Shown here in pieces: positions 27,407 to 36,950 of a stretch of 64,000 nucleotides of DNA. Made by a program: the position numbers and the translations under genes. The stretch comes from Bradyrhizobium jicamae (lineage in GTDB: Bacteria; Pseudomonadota; Alphaproteobacteria; Rhizobiales; Xanthobacteraceae): positions 124,001-188,000 of the forward strand of contig NZ_JAFCJX010000010.1 in the NCBI RefSeq assembly GCF_018130695.1. Reading direction: 5' to 3'. Numbering within the stretch: position 1 is the stretch's first letter; every line of letters begins with the position of its first letter. Below the pieces are notes generated by a model. The model was not told where the DNA came from. It saw nothing but the letters and a program-made list of their open reading frames with translations, and did not search any database.

Positions 27407-29011
27407 TCACATCCTGAACAGGCCGAACTTCGTCGGTTCGATCGGGGCATTGGCGGCGGCCGACAGGCCGAGGCCGAGTACAAGGCGGGTGTCGGCGGGA
27501 TCGATCACGCCGTCGTCCCACAGCCTCGCCGTCGCATAGTACGGATTACCCTGGCTCTCATACTGGGCGCGGATGGGAGCGCGGAACTTGTCCTCCTCCT
27601 CGGCCGACCAGCTGTCGCCCTTGGCCTCGATGTTGTCGCGGCGAACCTGGCTGAGCACCATCGACGCCTGCTCGCCGCCCATCACGGAGATGCGGGCGTT
27701 CGGCCACAGCCAGAGGAAGCGCGGCGAGTAGGCGCGCCCGCACATGCCGTAATTGCCGGCGCCGTAGGAGCCGCCGATCACGACGGTGAATTTCGGCACG
27801 CCGGCGGTCGCGACCGCCGTCACCAGCTTGGCGCCGTCGCGCGCGATGCCGCCAGCCTCATATTTCTTGCCGACCATGAAGCCGGTGATGTTCTGCAGGA
27901 ACACCAGGGGAATGCCGCGCTGGCAGCACAGCTCGATGAAATGTGCGCCCTTCAACGAGCTCTCGCTGAACAGGATGCCGTTGTTGGCGATGATGCCGAC
28001 CGGATGGCCCCAGATGTGGGCAAAGCCGCAGATCAGCGTGGTGCCGTAGAGCTTCTTGAACTCGTCGAATTCGGAGCCGTCGACGATGCGGGCGATGATG
28101 TCGTGAACGTCGAACGGTTTGCGGCCGTCAGCGGAGACGACGCCGTAGATTTCCTCGGCCGGGAAGAGCGGCTCCCTAGGCGGACGCATGTTGAGATTGG
28201 CGCGCGTCGGCGGCTTCAGCGTTCCAACGATGCGCCGCGCGATCCCGATCGCATGCGCATCGTTCTGCGCATAGTGGTCGGTGACACCGGACTGCCGGGA
28301 ATGGACGTCGGCACCGCCGAGCTCTTCGGCGGTGACGACCTCGCCGGTCGCGGCCTTCACCAGCGGCGGACCGCCGAGGAAGATGGTGCCCTGGTTGCGC
28401 ACGATGATGCTCTCGTCCGACATCGCCGGCACATAGGCGCCGCCGGCGGTGCAGGAGCCCATCACGATCGCGATCTGCGGAATGCCCTGTGAGGACATCT
28501 GCGCCTGGTTGTAGAAGATGCGGCCGAAGTGCCGCTCATCCGGAAAGATCTCGTCCTGCATCGGCAGGAAGGCGCCGCCGGAATCGACCATGTAGACGCA
28601 GGGCAGATTGTTCTGCCGCGCGATGTCCTGTGCGCGCAGATGCTTCTTCACGGTCAGCGGGTAGTAAGTGCCGCCCTTGATGGTGGCGTCATTGGCGACG
28701 ATCACGCATTCGCGGCCGGAGATGCGCCCCACTCCCGTGATGACGCTCGCCGAATGCACGTCGCCGCCATAGAGGCCGTTGGCGGCGAGCGGCGACAGCT
28801 CCAGGAAAGCGGTGCCGGGATCGACCAGCAGGTCGACGCGGTCACGCGCCAGCATCTTGCCGCGCGAGGTGTGGCGGTTGCGCGAGGCCTCGCCGCCGCC
28901 GCCCGCCACCTGGTTGAGCTTGTCGCGGAGCTCGTCGACAAGGCCGCGCATCACCTCGGCATTGCCTGCAAATTCCTGGGATTTGGGATCGATCGTCGAA
29001 TGAAGCGGCAT
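27407..29011 (-). CDS. mccB: methylcrotonyl-CoA carboxylase, carboxyltransferase beta subunit
   Basis: Encodes 534 residues of the acyl-CoA carboxyltransferase family, with [26 protein letters not shown] and [15 protein letters not shown] motifs. It transfers CO2 from biotin on MccA to 3-methylcrotonyl-CoA to give methylglutaconyl-CoA. The gap to mccA is only 5 bases, so both subunits are made from one message. Confidence 0.95.
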   Translation of the reverse strand: MPLHSTIDPKSQEFAGNAEVMRGLVDELRDKLNQVAGGGGEASRNRHTSRGKMLARDRVDLLVDPGTAFLELSPLAANGLYGGDVHSASVITGVGRISGRECVIVANDATIKGGTYYPLTVKKHLRAQDIARQNNLPCVYMVDSGGAFLPMQDEIFPDERHFGRIFYNQAQMSSQGIPQIAIVMGSCTAGGAYVPAMSDESIIVRNQGTIFLGGPPLVKAATGEVVTAEELGGADVHSRQSGVTDHYAQNDAHAIGIARRIVGTLKPPTRANLNMRPPREPLFPAEEIYGVVSADGRKPFDVHDIIARIVDGSEFDEFKKLYGTTLICGFAHIWGHPVGIIANNGILFSESSLKGAHFIELCCQRGIPLVFLQNITGFMVGKKYEAGGIARDGAKLVTAVATAGVPKFTVVIGGSYGAGNYGMCGRAYSPRFLWLWPNARISVMGGEQASMVLSQVRRDNIEAKGDSWSAEEEDKFRAPIRAQYESQGNPYYATARLWDDGVIDPADTRLVLGLGLSAAANAPIEPTKFGLFRM

Positions 29012-29069
29012 GGGGTTCTTGCGCGTTTCGCTGGAGGGATCGGGGATCGAAGTCGGATTTGGCGCGAGC

Positions 29070-30242
29070 TTAGGCGGTCTTGTCGAACAGCTCGCGGCCG
29101 ATCAGCATGCGGCGGATCTCGCTGGTGCCGGCGCCGATCTCGTAGAGCTTGGCGTCGCGCAGCAAGCGACCGGTCGGATAATCGTTGATGTAGCCGTTGC
29201 CGCCCAGGAGCTGCATCGCGTCCAGCGCGCATTGCGTGGCCTTCTCCGCGGCGTAGAGGATCGCACCGGCGGCGTCCTCGCGCGTGGTCTCGCCGCGGTC
29301 GCAGGCTTTCGCCACGGCGTAGACATAGGCACGCGAGGCGTTCATCGTGGTGTACATGTCCGCGATCTTGCCCTGCACCAGCTGGAAGGTGCCGATCGGC
29401 TGGCCGAACTGCTTGCGCTCGTGGACGTATGGCAGCACCACGTCCATGCAGGCCTGCATGATGCCGATGGGGCCGGCCGCCAGCACCGCCCGCTCATAGT
29501 CGAGACCGCTCATCAGCACGTTGACGCCGCGGCCGACCTCGCCGAGCACGTTCTCCTCCGGCACCTCGCAATCCTCGAACACGAGCTCGCAGGTGTCGGA
29601 GCCGCGCATGCCGATCTTGTCGAGCTTCTGCGCGGTGGAAAATCCCTTCATGCCTTTCTCGATCAGGAAGGCGGTGATGCCGCGCGGGCCGGCCTGCGGA
29701 TCGGTCTTGGCGTAGACCACCAGCGTATCGGCGACCGGGCCGTTGGTGATCCACATCTTGTTGCCGTTGACGACGAAGCGGTCGCCCTTCTTCTCCGCGC
29801 GGGTCTTCATCGAGACCACGTCGGAACCTGCCGAGGGCTCCGACATCGCGAGCGAGCCGACGTGATCGCCGGAGATCAACTTGGGCAGATATTTGCGCTT
29901 CTGCGCCTCATTGCCGTTGCGGCGGATCTGGTTGACGCAGAGGTTGGAATGCGCGCCGTAGGACAGCCCGACCGCCGCCGAGGCACGCGAGATCTCCTCG
30001 ACCGCGATGCAGTGTTCGAGATAGCCGAGGCCGCTGCCGCCATACTCTTCCTCGACGGTGATGCCGTGCAGGCCCAGCGCGCCGATCTTGGGCCAGAGGT
30101 CGCGCGGAAACTGGTTGCTGCGATCGATCTCGGCCGCGCGCGGCGCGATTTCGTTGGTCGAGAACGCATGCACGGTCTCGCGGATCGCGTCCGCGGTTTC
30201 CCCGAGGTCGAAATTGAAGATTGCCGCCCGGTTCGTGGCCAT
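29070..30242 (-). CDS. ivd: isovaleryl-CoA dehydrogenase
   Basis: Encodes 390 residues of the FAD acyl-CoA dehydrogenase family ([35 protein letters not shown]). The catalytic base is E250 in [11 protein letters not shown], the position that distinguishes isovaleryl-CoA dehydrogenase from straight-chain enzymes. First gene of the leucine operon; the promoter region is shared with the divergent TetR gene. Electrons go to ETF. A methylglutaconyl-CoA hydratase gene is missing from the operon. Confidence 0.95.
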   Translation of the reverse strand: MATNRAAIFNFDLGETADAIRETVHAFSTNEIAPRAAEIDRSNQFPRDLWPKIGALGLHGITVEEEYGGSGLGYLEHCIAVEEISRASAAVGLSYGAHSNLCVNQIRRNGNEAQKRKYLPKLISGDHVGSLAMSEPSAGSDVVSMKTRAEKKGDRFVVNGNKMWITNGPVADTLVVYAKTDPQAGPRGITAFLIEKGMKGFSTAQKLDKIGMRGSDTCELVFEDCEVPEENVLGEVGRGVNVLMSGLDYERAVLAAGPIGIMQACMDVVLPYVHERKQFGQPIGTFQLVQGKIADMYTTMNASRAYVYAVAKACDRGETTREDAAGAILYAAEKATQCALDAMQLLGGNGYINDYPTGRLLRDAKLYEIGAGTSEIRRMLIGRELFDKTA

Positions 30243-30273
30243 GGATCCCTCCCTTGAGATTCATCTTGCAATT

Positions 30274-30289
30274 AAACGATCATACGTTT
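30274..30289. promoter_or_regulatory. palindromic operator candidate for the TetR regulator
   Basis: AAACGATCATACGTTT, 5-bp inverted arms AAACG/CGTTT separated by 6 bases, 32 bases upstream of the ivd start and inside an AT-rich stretch that looks like the divergent promoter. Size and placement suit a TetR dimer repressing ivd and itself. Inferred from symmetry only. Confidence 0.5.
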
Positions 30290-30438
30290 TTTTATTCCGA
30301 TCGCAAGCCTTTGTGCTAGAGTCCGTGCAGGCAAAATCGCAGCGCATTGAATTTGCTGCGATTTCAGGTTATAAACTTACGGTCGTTCGCTTGTTTCCTT
30401 CACTTTGGGGCAAGCCCAATCCGACCCCGAGGCTCCCG

Positions 30439-31089
30439 ATGGCACGCACGATCGGCTCACATGGCCCCACGACGCTCGAGGCGATCCGCAAGGCCGGTGT
30501 GCGCCTGATCTTCGAGCACGGCTATGAGGCGATGAGCCTGCGCCAGCTCGCGGCCGAGGTCGGCATCCAGGCCGGCTCGCTCTACAATCATATCTCAACC
30601 AAGCAGGAATTGCTGTTCGATCTGGTGCAGGATCACATGAATGATCTCCTGCGCGAGCTCGACGTCGCGCTCGCGGGCAAGACCGATCCGGCCGACAGGC
30701 TGCGCGCCTTCGTCGCCTTCCATGTCACCTACCACATGACCCGCAAGCGCGAGGTCTTCATCGTCAATTCCGAGCTGCGCAGCCTGGAGCCGAAGCATTA
30801 TGAGGCGATGGTGACGCTGCGCGGCGTCTATGAGCAGCGGCTGGCCCAGATCCTGTCTGATGGCGTTGCCGAAGGCGTGTTCGAGGTGGTTGACATCCAG
30901 GTTGCGACATTTGCGATCCTGGCGCTCCTCACCGGGCTCTGCAGCTGGTATCGGCCGGGCGGACGGCTGACCAGGGAAGCGATCATTGCGGCGCACGAAA
31001 AGCTGGTGCTGTCAGGCGTCGCACCTCACGCTGCCGCAGCCGCGCCCCGCAAGACCGCCAAACGCGCCCGCAACCTCGTCGCCGGCTAA
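30439..31089 (+). CDS. TetR family transcriptional regulator
   Basis: Encodes 216 residues from the ATG at 30439. The N-terminal helix-turn-helix (MSLRQLAAEVGIQAGSLYNHI) is typical TetR, and the C-terminal ligand domain resembles the KstR2/CoA-ester-sensing group. Divergent from ivd with a palindrome between them, it is most likely the local repressor of the leucine/isovalerate genes, responding to a CoA thioester. A C-terminal Ala/Arg-rich tail is present. Confidence 0.88.
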   Translation: MARTIGSHGPTTLEAIRKAGVRLIFEHGYEAMSLRQLAAEVGIQAGSLYNHISTKQELLFDLVQDHMNDLLRELDVALAGKTDPADRLRAFVAFHVTYHMTRKREVFIVNSELRSLEPKHYEAMVTLRGVYEQRLAQILSDGVAEGVFEVVDIQVATFAILALLTGLCSWYRPGGRLTREAIIAAHEKLVLSGVAPHAAAAAPRKTAKRARNLVAG

Positions 31090-31093
31090 TTTC

Positions 31094-31591
31094 ATGACGG
31101 ATCAGCAACCGCTTGATGACATCGACCTGCGGATCCTGTCGGAGCTGCAGACCGACGGCCGCATCCGGATCAACGAGCTGGCGGCCCGGGTCGGCATCAC
31201 CGCCCCACCCTGCCTGCGCCGGGTCAGGATGCTGCGCAGCCGCGGCTTCATCCGGGCGATCCGCGCCACGCTCGACGAGCGGCTGCTCGGCTACGAGGTG
31301 ACGACCTTCGTCCTGATCCAGCTCGAAAGCCAGAACCTCGCCGCCATCGAAGCCTTCGAGGCGGCGATCGCCGCCATCCCGCGCTTCCTGCAGTGCTGGC
31401 GGATTTCGGGCGATGCCGACTTCATGCTGAAATGCGTCGCCCCCAGCGTCGACGACATGCGCCAGCAATTGCTGCAGTTCGCCGGCCTGCCGAATGTGCG
31501 CAAGATTAGAAGCTATCCAGTGCTCGGCGTGTCCAAGGACGCAGCCCTGCCAATTCCGGATGCACCGGCCGCACGGAGCCCCGCGGCCTGA
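31094..31591 (+). CDS. Lrp/AsnC family transcriptional regulator
   Basis: Encodes 165 residues, starting 4 bases after the TetR stop. An AsnC-type helix-turn-helix (DIDLRILSELQTDGRIRINELAARVGI in parts) precedes the RAM ligand domain (GYEVTTFVLIQLE to the C-terminus). Lrp proteins sense amino acids, often leucine or other branched chains. Sitting beside a leucine-degradation operon, it may sense leucine, but that is inferred from position. Confidence 0.9.
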   Translation: MTDQQPLDDIDLRILSELQTDGRIRINELAARVGITAPPCLRRVRMLRSRGFIRAIRATLDERLLGYEVTTFVLIQLESQNLAAIEAFEAAIAAIPRFLQCWRISGDADFMLKCVAPSVDDMRQQLLQFAGLPNVRKIRSYPVLGVSKDAALPIPDAPAARSPAA

Positions 31592-31612
31592 GCGGACGCC
31601 CTTTGGTTCGAG

Positions 31613-31658
31613 GCGTTTTCCTGACGCGAACCGGTCCCCACTTCGCGGGGGAAACGCG
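31613..31658. repeat. short palindromic repeat
   Basis: GCGTTTTCC at one end and GGGGAAACGC at the other, with CCGGTCCCCACTTCGCGGGG between. It occupies the gap between the Lrp gene and the convergent complex I gene and may act as the 3' hairpin for both. It resembles other dispersed rhizobial palindromes in style. Confidence 0.6.
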
Positions 31659-31964
31659 TTAATGCGTCCAGGGCTCGCCGCGGCGGAAGGCGAAATTGTC
31701 GGCATAGGCGACCTGGCGGTGCGCCGAGTTCTTCGGCTCGATCACCTGATAGGCGATGCCCTTGCGCTCGCAATAGGCGACCGCATCCTCTTTGGTGTCG
31801 AAGTGCAGCGTCAGCTGCTGCTTCATGTCGGTCGACGAGGTCCAACCCATCAGCGGCTCGACGGTGCGCGCCTGCTCGGGCTCGTAGTCCAGTTGCCATT
31901 CCCTGGTCTTGGCGCGTCCCGATTGCATCGCGTTTTTGGCGGGCTTAAAAATGCGTGCGGTCAT
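31659..31964 (-). CDS. ETC complex I subunit, NDUFS4-like
   Basis: Encodes 101 residues matching the conserved complex I accessory subunit region: RIFKPAKNAMQSGRAKTREWQLDYEP in pieces, then GWTSSTDMKQQLTLHFDTKEDAVAYCE and FAFRRGEPWTH. This is the alphaproteobacterial orthologue of mitochondrial NDUFS4 (18 kDa subunit), which stabilises the NADH-binding arm. It is cytoplasmic and peripheral to the membrane. Confidence 0.93.
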   Translation of the reverse strand: MTARIFKPAKNAMQSGRAKTREWQLDYEPEQARTVEPLMGWTSSTDMKQQLTLHFDTKEDAVAYCERKGIAYQVIEPKNSAHRQVAYADNFAFRRGEPWTH

Positions 31965-32198
31965 GGATGGTCGGGCCTCGTGGAATGTGCGACATGAGAA
32001 GTTGCGACGTCGAAGCGAATGGAGGAAACCGCCGGGTTAGTATAGACACACCGTTCAGGAATTTGATCGGTGATTCCCTAGCCCCGGATATACCCTTCGC
32101 TGGACCGGTATAGTCATTCTACCGCGCTGTGACAATCTGGCCGAGGCGGCTGGCCGAGGCCCGGGGCGCGGCCCGAAAAGCATCACAAGCGGGACCCC

Positions 32199-33362
32199 AT
32201 GCAAATCAACGCCACACTGCCCGACAAAGGACGTGACCTCCGGCTCGACCTGTTCCGCGGGGTCGCGAACTGGGCGATCTATCTCGACCACATCCCCGAC
32301 AATGTCGTGAACTGGATCACGACCCGGAACTACGGCTTTTCCGACGCCGCCGACCTGTTCGTCTTCATCTCCGGCTATACCGCCTCCTTCGTCTATGCCC
32401 GCATGATGCTGGAGCGCGGCTTCATCGTCGGCGCCACGCGGCTGACCAAGCGCGTCTGGCAGCTCTATGTCGCCCATATCATCCTGTTCGTGATCTACAT
32501 CGCCTCGATCAGCTACCTAGCGCTGCGGTTCGGCGACTCCGAGATGATCAACGAGTTCAACGTCGCCGGCCTCGTCGACAATGCGACCGAGACGCTGCGG
32601 CAGGGCCTGTTCCTGAAATTCAAGCCGCTCAATCTCGATGTGCTTCCGCTCTACATCGTGCTGATGGGCTTATTTCCCCCGGTGCTTTGGTTCATGCTGC
32701 GGCAGCCGAACATCACGATGGCGGCGTCGATCGTGCTGTGGCTGGCCGCACGCTGGTTCGGCTGGAACCTGCCCGCCTATCCGGCCGGCAGCTGGTACTT
32801 CAATCCGTACTGCTGGCAGGTGCTGTTCGTGTTCGGCTCCTGGTGCGCGCTCGGCGGCGCGCGCAAGAACATGAACATCATCATGTCGCCCTGGACGCTG
32901 TACTTCTGCATCTTCTACATGATCTTCGCGCTGATCATGACCTTCGCCGGCCGCTTCCCGGCGTTCGGCGAAATGTTCCCGCACTGGTTCTTCGCGTGGT
33001 TCAATCCGAACGACAAGACCAACCTCGCGCCCTACCGCTTCCTGCACTTCGTGGTGATCGTGCTGCTCGTGATCCGCTTCATCCCGAAGGACTGGCCGGC
33101 GCTGGAGTGGAGGGTGTTCGATCCCGTGATCGTGTGCGGCCAGCAGTCGCTGGCGGTGTTCTGCGTCGGCGTGTTCCTGTCCTTCGTCGGCCATTTCGAG
33201 CTGTCGATGAGCTCGGGCTCGCTGTTCGCGCAGATCTTCGTCAGCGTATCCGGCATCGCGATCATGACGATCGTGGCCTACTACATCTCCTGGTCGAAGC
33301 GGCAGGACAAGCCGGTCAAGCCGCCTGCACCGAAGGCTCCGGCTGCGGCAAAGGCGGCGTGA
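32199..33362 (+). CDS. opgC: OpgC domain-containing membrane protein
   Basis: Encodes 387 residues with about ten transmembrane helices. The N-terminal DLRLDLFRGVANWAIYLDHI is the OpgC acyltransferase signature, with arginine and histidine in the expected membrane-face positions. OpgC enzymes add succinyl or similar groups to periplasmic glucans in the inner membrane. The specific substrate here is not shown, and the symbol is by family. Its neighbours downstream are convergent carbamoyltransferase and further glycan genes, so a decorating role in the envelope fits. Confidence 0.85.
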   Translation: MQINATLPDKGRDLRLDLFRGVANWAIYLDHIPDNVVNWITTRNYGFSDAADLFVFISGYTASFVYARMMLERGFIVGATRLTKRVWQLYVAHIILFVIYIASISYLALRFGDSEMINEFNVAGLVDNATETLRQGLFLKFKPLNLDVLPLYIVLMGLFPPVLWFMLRQPNITMAASIVLWLAARWFGWNLPAYPAGSWYFNPYCWQVLFVFGSWCALGGARKNMNIIMSPWTLYFCIFYMIFALIMTFAGRFPAFGEMFPHWFFAWFNPNDKTNLAPYRFLHFVVIVLLVIRFIPKDWPALEWRVFDPVIVCGQQSLAVFCVGVFLSFVGHFELSMSSGSLFAQIFVSVSGIAIMTIVAYYISWSKRQDKPVKPPAPKAPAAAKAA

Positions 33363-33430
33363 CATCTCCTCACCGGAATGCATCTCACGATGCATTCCGA
33401 CTTATCTCCGCAAGCGTGGCGAGGTGTAGA

Positions 33431-35245
33431 TCAGCCCGGCCCCGCCTGCGAAGTCGAGGCGACGATGCCGGCGACGTCGCCGAAGGTCTTCATGACAGGC
33501 GCCACCACCTTGTGCATCCGGGTCTTCGTCACCAGCATGTCGTGCATGATCAGATGGTCGATGCCGGTATTGAGGAAGCAATTCACGGCATCCTCCGGCG
33601 TCTCGACGATCGGCTCGCCCTTGATGTTGAAGGACGTGTTGATCAGCACCGGGACGCCGGTCAGCGCCTCGAACTCCTTCAGCACCCGATAGAGCATCGG
33701 GCTGGTGGCCTCGCGCACGCTCTGCACCCGCGCGGTGCCGTCGACATGGACGATGCCTGGGATTTTGTCGCGCCATTCCGGCCGCACGGGTTTTGCGATC
33801 AGCATGTAGGGCGAATCCTCCTCGCCCTCGAAAATCTCCGTCATCCGCTCGGCCAGCACGATCGGCGCGAACGGGCGGAACGCCTGGCGGTGCTTGACCC
33901 GGCTGTTGAGGATGTCCTTCATCTCGGCCTTGCGGGGATCGCCGAGCAGGCTGCGATGGCCAAGCGCACGCGGGCCGAATTCGCTGCGGCCCTGGAACCA
34001 GCCGATCACCTTCTGCTCGGCCAAGAGCTTTGCGGTCTCGCGGCAGATGTCCTCGCTCTTCTTCGCCTCGATCTGGATGCGCACCAGGAATTTCTCCAGT
34101 GAGCGCGCCACCTCGCGGTCGGTATAGGGCCGGCCGACATAGGCGTGGTCCATCACGAAGTTTCGCTGTGCCTTAAGAATCTCCAGCCAGCCGTAATAGG
34201 CGCAGCCGATCGCAATGCCGTCGTCGCCGGCCGCGGGCTGGATCCAGACATTGTCGAAGCCGGCCTCGCGCGCGATCCGCCCGTTGGCCACGCAGTTCAG
34301 GGCCACGCCGCCGGCGATGCAGAGGTTCTTCGCCCCCGTCGTCTCGCGCAGCCAGCGCGCGCGGGCCAGCAGCACGTTCTCGGTGTCGTCCTGCACCCGC
34401 CAGGCGATGTCTTCCCAATGCCGCATCGCCGGGCTCTTCTCCCAGCTGCCGCTCTCGAACAGGTAGGGCTGCTTGTAGTCGGTCCCCCAGGCGGGCACGC
34501 TGAGCTTGCCGTCGGTCATGTCGAGGAGATGGCCGACCTTCTCGTGCCGGCCATAGGGCGCAAGCCCCATCAACTCGCCGCACTTGTTCCAGTCACCGAA
34601 CACATAGGTCGAGACGCGGCTGTACAGCGCGCCGAGGCCCGGCATGTTGTAGAACTCGTCGCTCAGCATGCCGCGCGACTGCTCCATGAACACCTTCTTG
34701 AGGCATTCGAGCGTCTTGTCTTCAAATTTGTAGTAACTCTCGGACTCCCGAGCCAGGGGCGAAACCTTGTCGCTGTCCGGATAGGCCTCCATCGCGTCGG
34801 ACTGATAGTTGCCGACGCCATCGACGATCATCACGACGCCCTCCTTGAAGGGCGACACGGCGAACGCGCTGTAGGCGTGCGCGAGGTGATGCGAGACCGT
34901 TATCACCTTGTCGGATTTGGAGCGGAACAGCGGATGGTTTTCGGCGATCTTGCGGTCGGCGGCCGGGAGGAAGCCCGGCATGTCCTGGTAGACCAGGCGG
35001 TCTTCCATCTCCGGTACCGGCAGGATGTAGCAATTGCGCACGACGAGATCGACGTCGTCGAGCGTGATGCCCTCGGCCTTCAGGCAATACTCGATCACCT
35101 CCTGGTGGAAGCCCGAGGCGTGCTTCTCGCGGGTGATCCGCTCCTTGGAGATCGCGAAAGCAATGGCGCCGTCGCGCAGCAGGCAGGCGCTGACGTCATG
35201 GTCATAGGTGTTGAGACCAAGGACATAGGTATGTTGTTTGGGCAT
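33431..35245 (-). CDS. NodU/CmcH family carbamoyltransferase
   Basis: Encodes 604 residues from the ATG at 35245. The N-terminal domain has NTYDHDVSACLL and the metal-binding HHLAHAYSAF motif; the C-terminal domain has SEFGPRALGHRSLLGDP and FNIKGEPIVETPEDAV. These enzymes transfer a carbamoyl group from carbamoyl phosphate to a hydroxyl, for example on Nod factors (NodU), cephem (CmcH) or antibiotic sugars. No nod box or other nod genes are visible in the window, so a role in capsule or O-antigen carbamoylation is more likely than nodulation. Cytoplasmic. Its start is 16 bases from a family A repeat. Confidence 0.92.
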   Translation of the reverse strand: MPKQHTYVLGLNTYDHDVSACLLRDGAIAFAISKERITREKHASGFHQEVIEYCLKAEGITLDDVDLVVRNCYILPVPEMEDRLVYQDMPGFLPAADRKIAENHPLFRSKSDKVITVSHHLAHAYSAFAVSPFKEGVVMIVDGVGNYQSDAMEAYPDSDKVSPLARESESYYKFEDKTLECLKKVFMEQSRGMLSDEFYNMPGLGALYSRVSTYVFGDWNKCGELMGLAPYGRHEKVGHLLDMTDGKLSVPAWGTDYKQPYLFESGSWEKSPAMRHWEDIAWRVQDDTENVLLARARWLRETTGAKNLCIAGGVALNCVANGRIAREAGFDNVWIQPAAGDDGIAIGCAYYGWLEILKAQRNFVMDHAYVGRPYTDREVARSLEKFLVRIQIEAKKSEDICRETAKLLAEQKVIGWFQGRSEFGPRALGHRSLLGDPRKAEMKDILNSRVKHRQAFRPFAPIVLAERMTEIFEGEEDSPYMLIAKPVRPEWRDKIPGIVHVDGTARVQSVREATSPMLYRVLKEFEALTGVPVLINTSFNIKGEPIVETPEDAVNCFLNTGIDHLIMHDMLVTKTRMHKVVAPVMKTFGDVAGIVASTSQAGPG

Positions 35246-35260
35246 ATGCACTCTCTAGCG

Positions 35261-35310
35261 CATGATCCGGAAAAGTGTGAAGCGGTTTTCCGAAAAGATC
35301 ATGCGCAAAC
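35261..35310. repeat. dispersed palindromic repeat family A, short form
   Basis: CATGATCCGG to GATCATGCGC with AAGTGTGAAGCGGTTTTCCG inside. The copy ends 16 bases upstream of the carbamoyltransferase ATG and therefore lies within its probable 5' leader. The remaining 35311-35696 holds no gene I can support. Confidence 0.9.
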
Positions 35311-35696
35311 GTGGAACGGCGGGACACTCGGATTAGCGACATTCGGGCAGTCGGAAGTGATGGTCGTATCGACCCGATCTTCGTGGCGTGACTTTGTCGC
35401 AGACAACGCGACCGACGTTTTCTCCGGCTTTGATTCCGCGGCGCACAATCAGTTGCCGCGGCAAGATGAACAAAGTGAACGCGGCATGAACGACAAGATG
35501 AATGGAGCAAATCTTATCATTGCCTCCGCGGGGCTGTGTAACTTGACCTTACCTGCCCACCTCAATAGAGTCGCTACGCCCGCAAGAACCTTAGTGAAAA
35601 TATTGTCTTAGCTCGTCTGAACCATCCGGCTCTCTCGCGCGTCTAAGTGAGACAGCTCGTATCAGTCCAGATGTTCGAAGCGACCGGGAGATCTGT

Positions 35697-35975
35697 ATGG
35701 CTAAACGCTACAATATTCTGACGCGCTGCCTCGCAGCGTTGGCCTTGTTTTTCGTCTATGTCGTCAGCTCGTCCGCCATTCTGGTAGGCGCGACCACCTC
35801 GCCGGCGCAAGCCTGGCGCGGCGGAGGTCGTGGCTACTATCGCGGCGGTGGCTGGGGTTATCGCGGCCGTGGCTATGGCTATCGCGGTTACGGCTTCGGC
35901 GGACCTGTCGTGGTCGCGCCTGGCCCGCGCTGCTGGTGGAATGCCTATCGCGGCGTCCGCGTTTGCCGCTGGTGA
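35697..35975 (+). CDS. small secreted Gly/Tyr/Arg-rich protein
   Basis: Encodes 92 residues. A signal peptide (LAALALFFVYVVSSSA) is followed by a mature part of repeated Gly-Tyr-Arg units (RGGGRGYYRGGGWGYRGRGYGY in shorter pieces) and a C-terminal CWWNAYRGVRVCRW motif with two cysteines. GGGAG lies 8 bases before the ATG, and a strong terminator follows. A structural surface or cell-wall role is possible; the family is only known as hypothetical. Confidence 0.8.
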   Translation: MAKRYNILTRCLAALALFFVYVVSSSAILVGATTSPAQAWRGGGRGYYRGGGWGYRGRGYGYRGYGFGGPVVVAPGPRCWWNAYRGVRVCRW

Positions 35976-36014
35976 TCCAGTCGGCCTAACGAACGACAAT
36001 TTCAATCAAGACAG

Positions 36015-36050
36015 ATCAGGTGCGTCGGCAACGGCGCACCTGATTTTTTT
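36015..36050 (+). terminator. rho-independent terminator
   Basis: Perfect 10-bp stem ATCAGGTGCG/CGCACCTGAT with a 10-base loop followed by seven T. It is 39 bases after the stop of the secreted Gly/Tyr-rich gene. Confidence 0.92.
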
Positions 36051-36067
36051 AACCGCGACGATATCGC

Positions 36068-36844
36068 TCACCCGTCGATGATCGCGACCGCCCGCGTCCA
36101 GCCCGCCGAGGCGCGCTCGATCTTCACCGGGAAGCACGACACCATGAAGCCGGTCGAGGGCAGCTGCTCCAGATTGTGCAGCTTCTCGATGTGGCAATAG
36201 CCGATGTGGCGGCCGGCCTTGTGGCCCTCCCAGATCAGGCTGGCATCCCCAGTCTCGGCGTATTTCTTCGCGGTGTAGACGAACGGCGCGTCCCAGCTCC
36301 AGCCGTCGATCCCGGTCAGCCGCACGCCGCGCTCCAGGAGATACATCGTCGCCTCATAGCCCATGCCGCAGCCCGAGGTGACGTAATCCTGGCGGCCGTA
36401 TTTGGCGCCCGCGCTGGTGTTGACCACGACGATCTCTAGCGGCGACAGCGTATGCCCGATCCGCTTCAGCTCGGCTTCGACATCGGCGGCGGTGACGACA
36501 TAGCCGTCCGGCAGGTGACGGAAGTCGAGCTTCACGCCGGGCTGAAAGCACCATTCCAGCGGCACCTCGTCGATGGTCCAGGCCCGCTCGCCGCGGTTCA
36601 TCGTGGGGTGGTAGTGCCAGGGCGCGTCGAGATGCGTGCCATTATGGGTCGAGAGCGAGACCATCTCCATCGCCCAGCCCTGTCCGTCCGGCAGCTCCTC
36701 CGCCTTCAGCCCCTCGAAGAACTGCAGCATGCGCGGCAGGCCCTGCTGATGATCGCTGTAGTGGATGGTCGGATGCAGGCCAGGTGGATCGGCCGGCACG
36801 TCGTTTTGCAGGGGAACGGAGATGTCGATCAGCTTGCGCGCCAT
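36068..36844 (-). CDS. cyclase family protein (kynurenine formamidase-like hydrolase)
   Basis: Encodes 258 residues. The metal-binding motif HNGTHLDAPWHYHP at about 66-79 identifies the cyclase/KynB-like metal-dependent hydrolase superfamily, and the C-terminal SAGAKYGRQD and GCGMGYEA regions fit. Members hydrolyse formamides, lactones or isatin amides. No tryptophan genes are nearby, so the substrate is open. A family A repeat ends 17 bases before its ATG. Confidence 0.85.
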   Translation of the reverse strand: MARKLIDISVPLQNDVPADPPGLHPTIHYSDHQQGLPRMLQFFEGLKAEELPDGQGWAMEMVSLSTHNGTHLDAPWHYHPTMNRGERAWTIDEVPLEWCFQPGVKLDFRHLPDGYVVTAADVEAELKRIGHTLSPLEIVVVNTSAGAKYGRQDYVTSGCGMGYEATMYLLERGVRLTGIDGWSWDAPFVYTAKKYAETGDASLIWEGHKAGRHIGYCHIEKLHNLEQLPSTGFMVSCFPVKIERASAGWTRAVAIIDG

Positions 36845-36860
36845 GGCGGCTCCTCCAAAG

Positions 36861-36910
36861 CATGATCCGGAAGATTGCGAAGCGGTTTTCCGAACAGATC
36901 ATGCTCAAAT
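36861..36910. repeat. dispersed palindromic repeat family A, short form
   Basis: CATGATCCGGAAGATTGCGAAGCG then GTTTTCCGAACAGATCATGC. It is a close relative of the copy at 35261 and, like it, lies directly upstream of a minus-strand gene start. Confidence 0.9.
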
Positions 36911-36950
36911 CAAGATTGTTCTTGTGAGCGCTACCCTGCAATCCGTATCG

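Noticed and set aside
33431..35245. NodU and a nodulation gene cluster
   Set aside because: No nod box, nodABC or other nodulation gene is in the window, so the symbol nodU is not given.
34145..35611. 488-codon plus-strand frame opposite the carbamoyltransferase
   Set aside because: Antisense composition; it crosses the family A repeat and ends in intergenic DNA.
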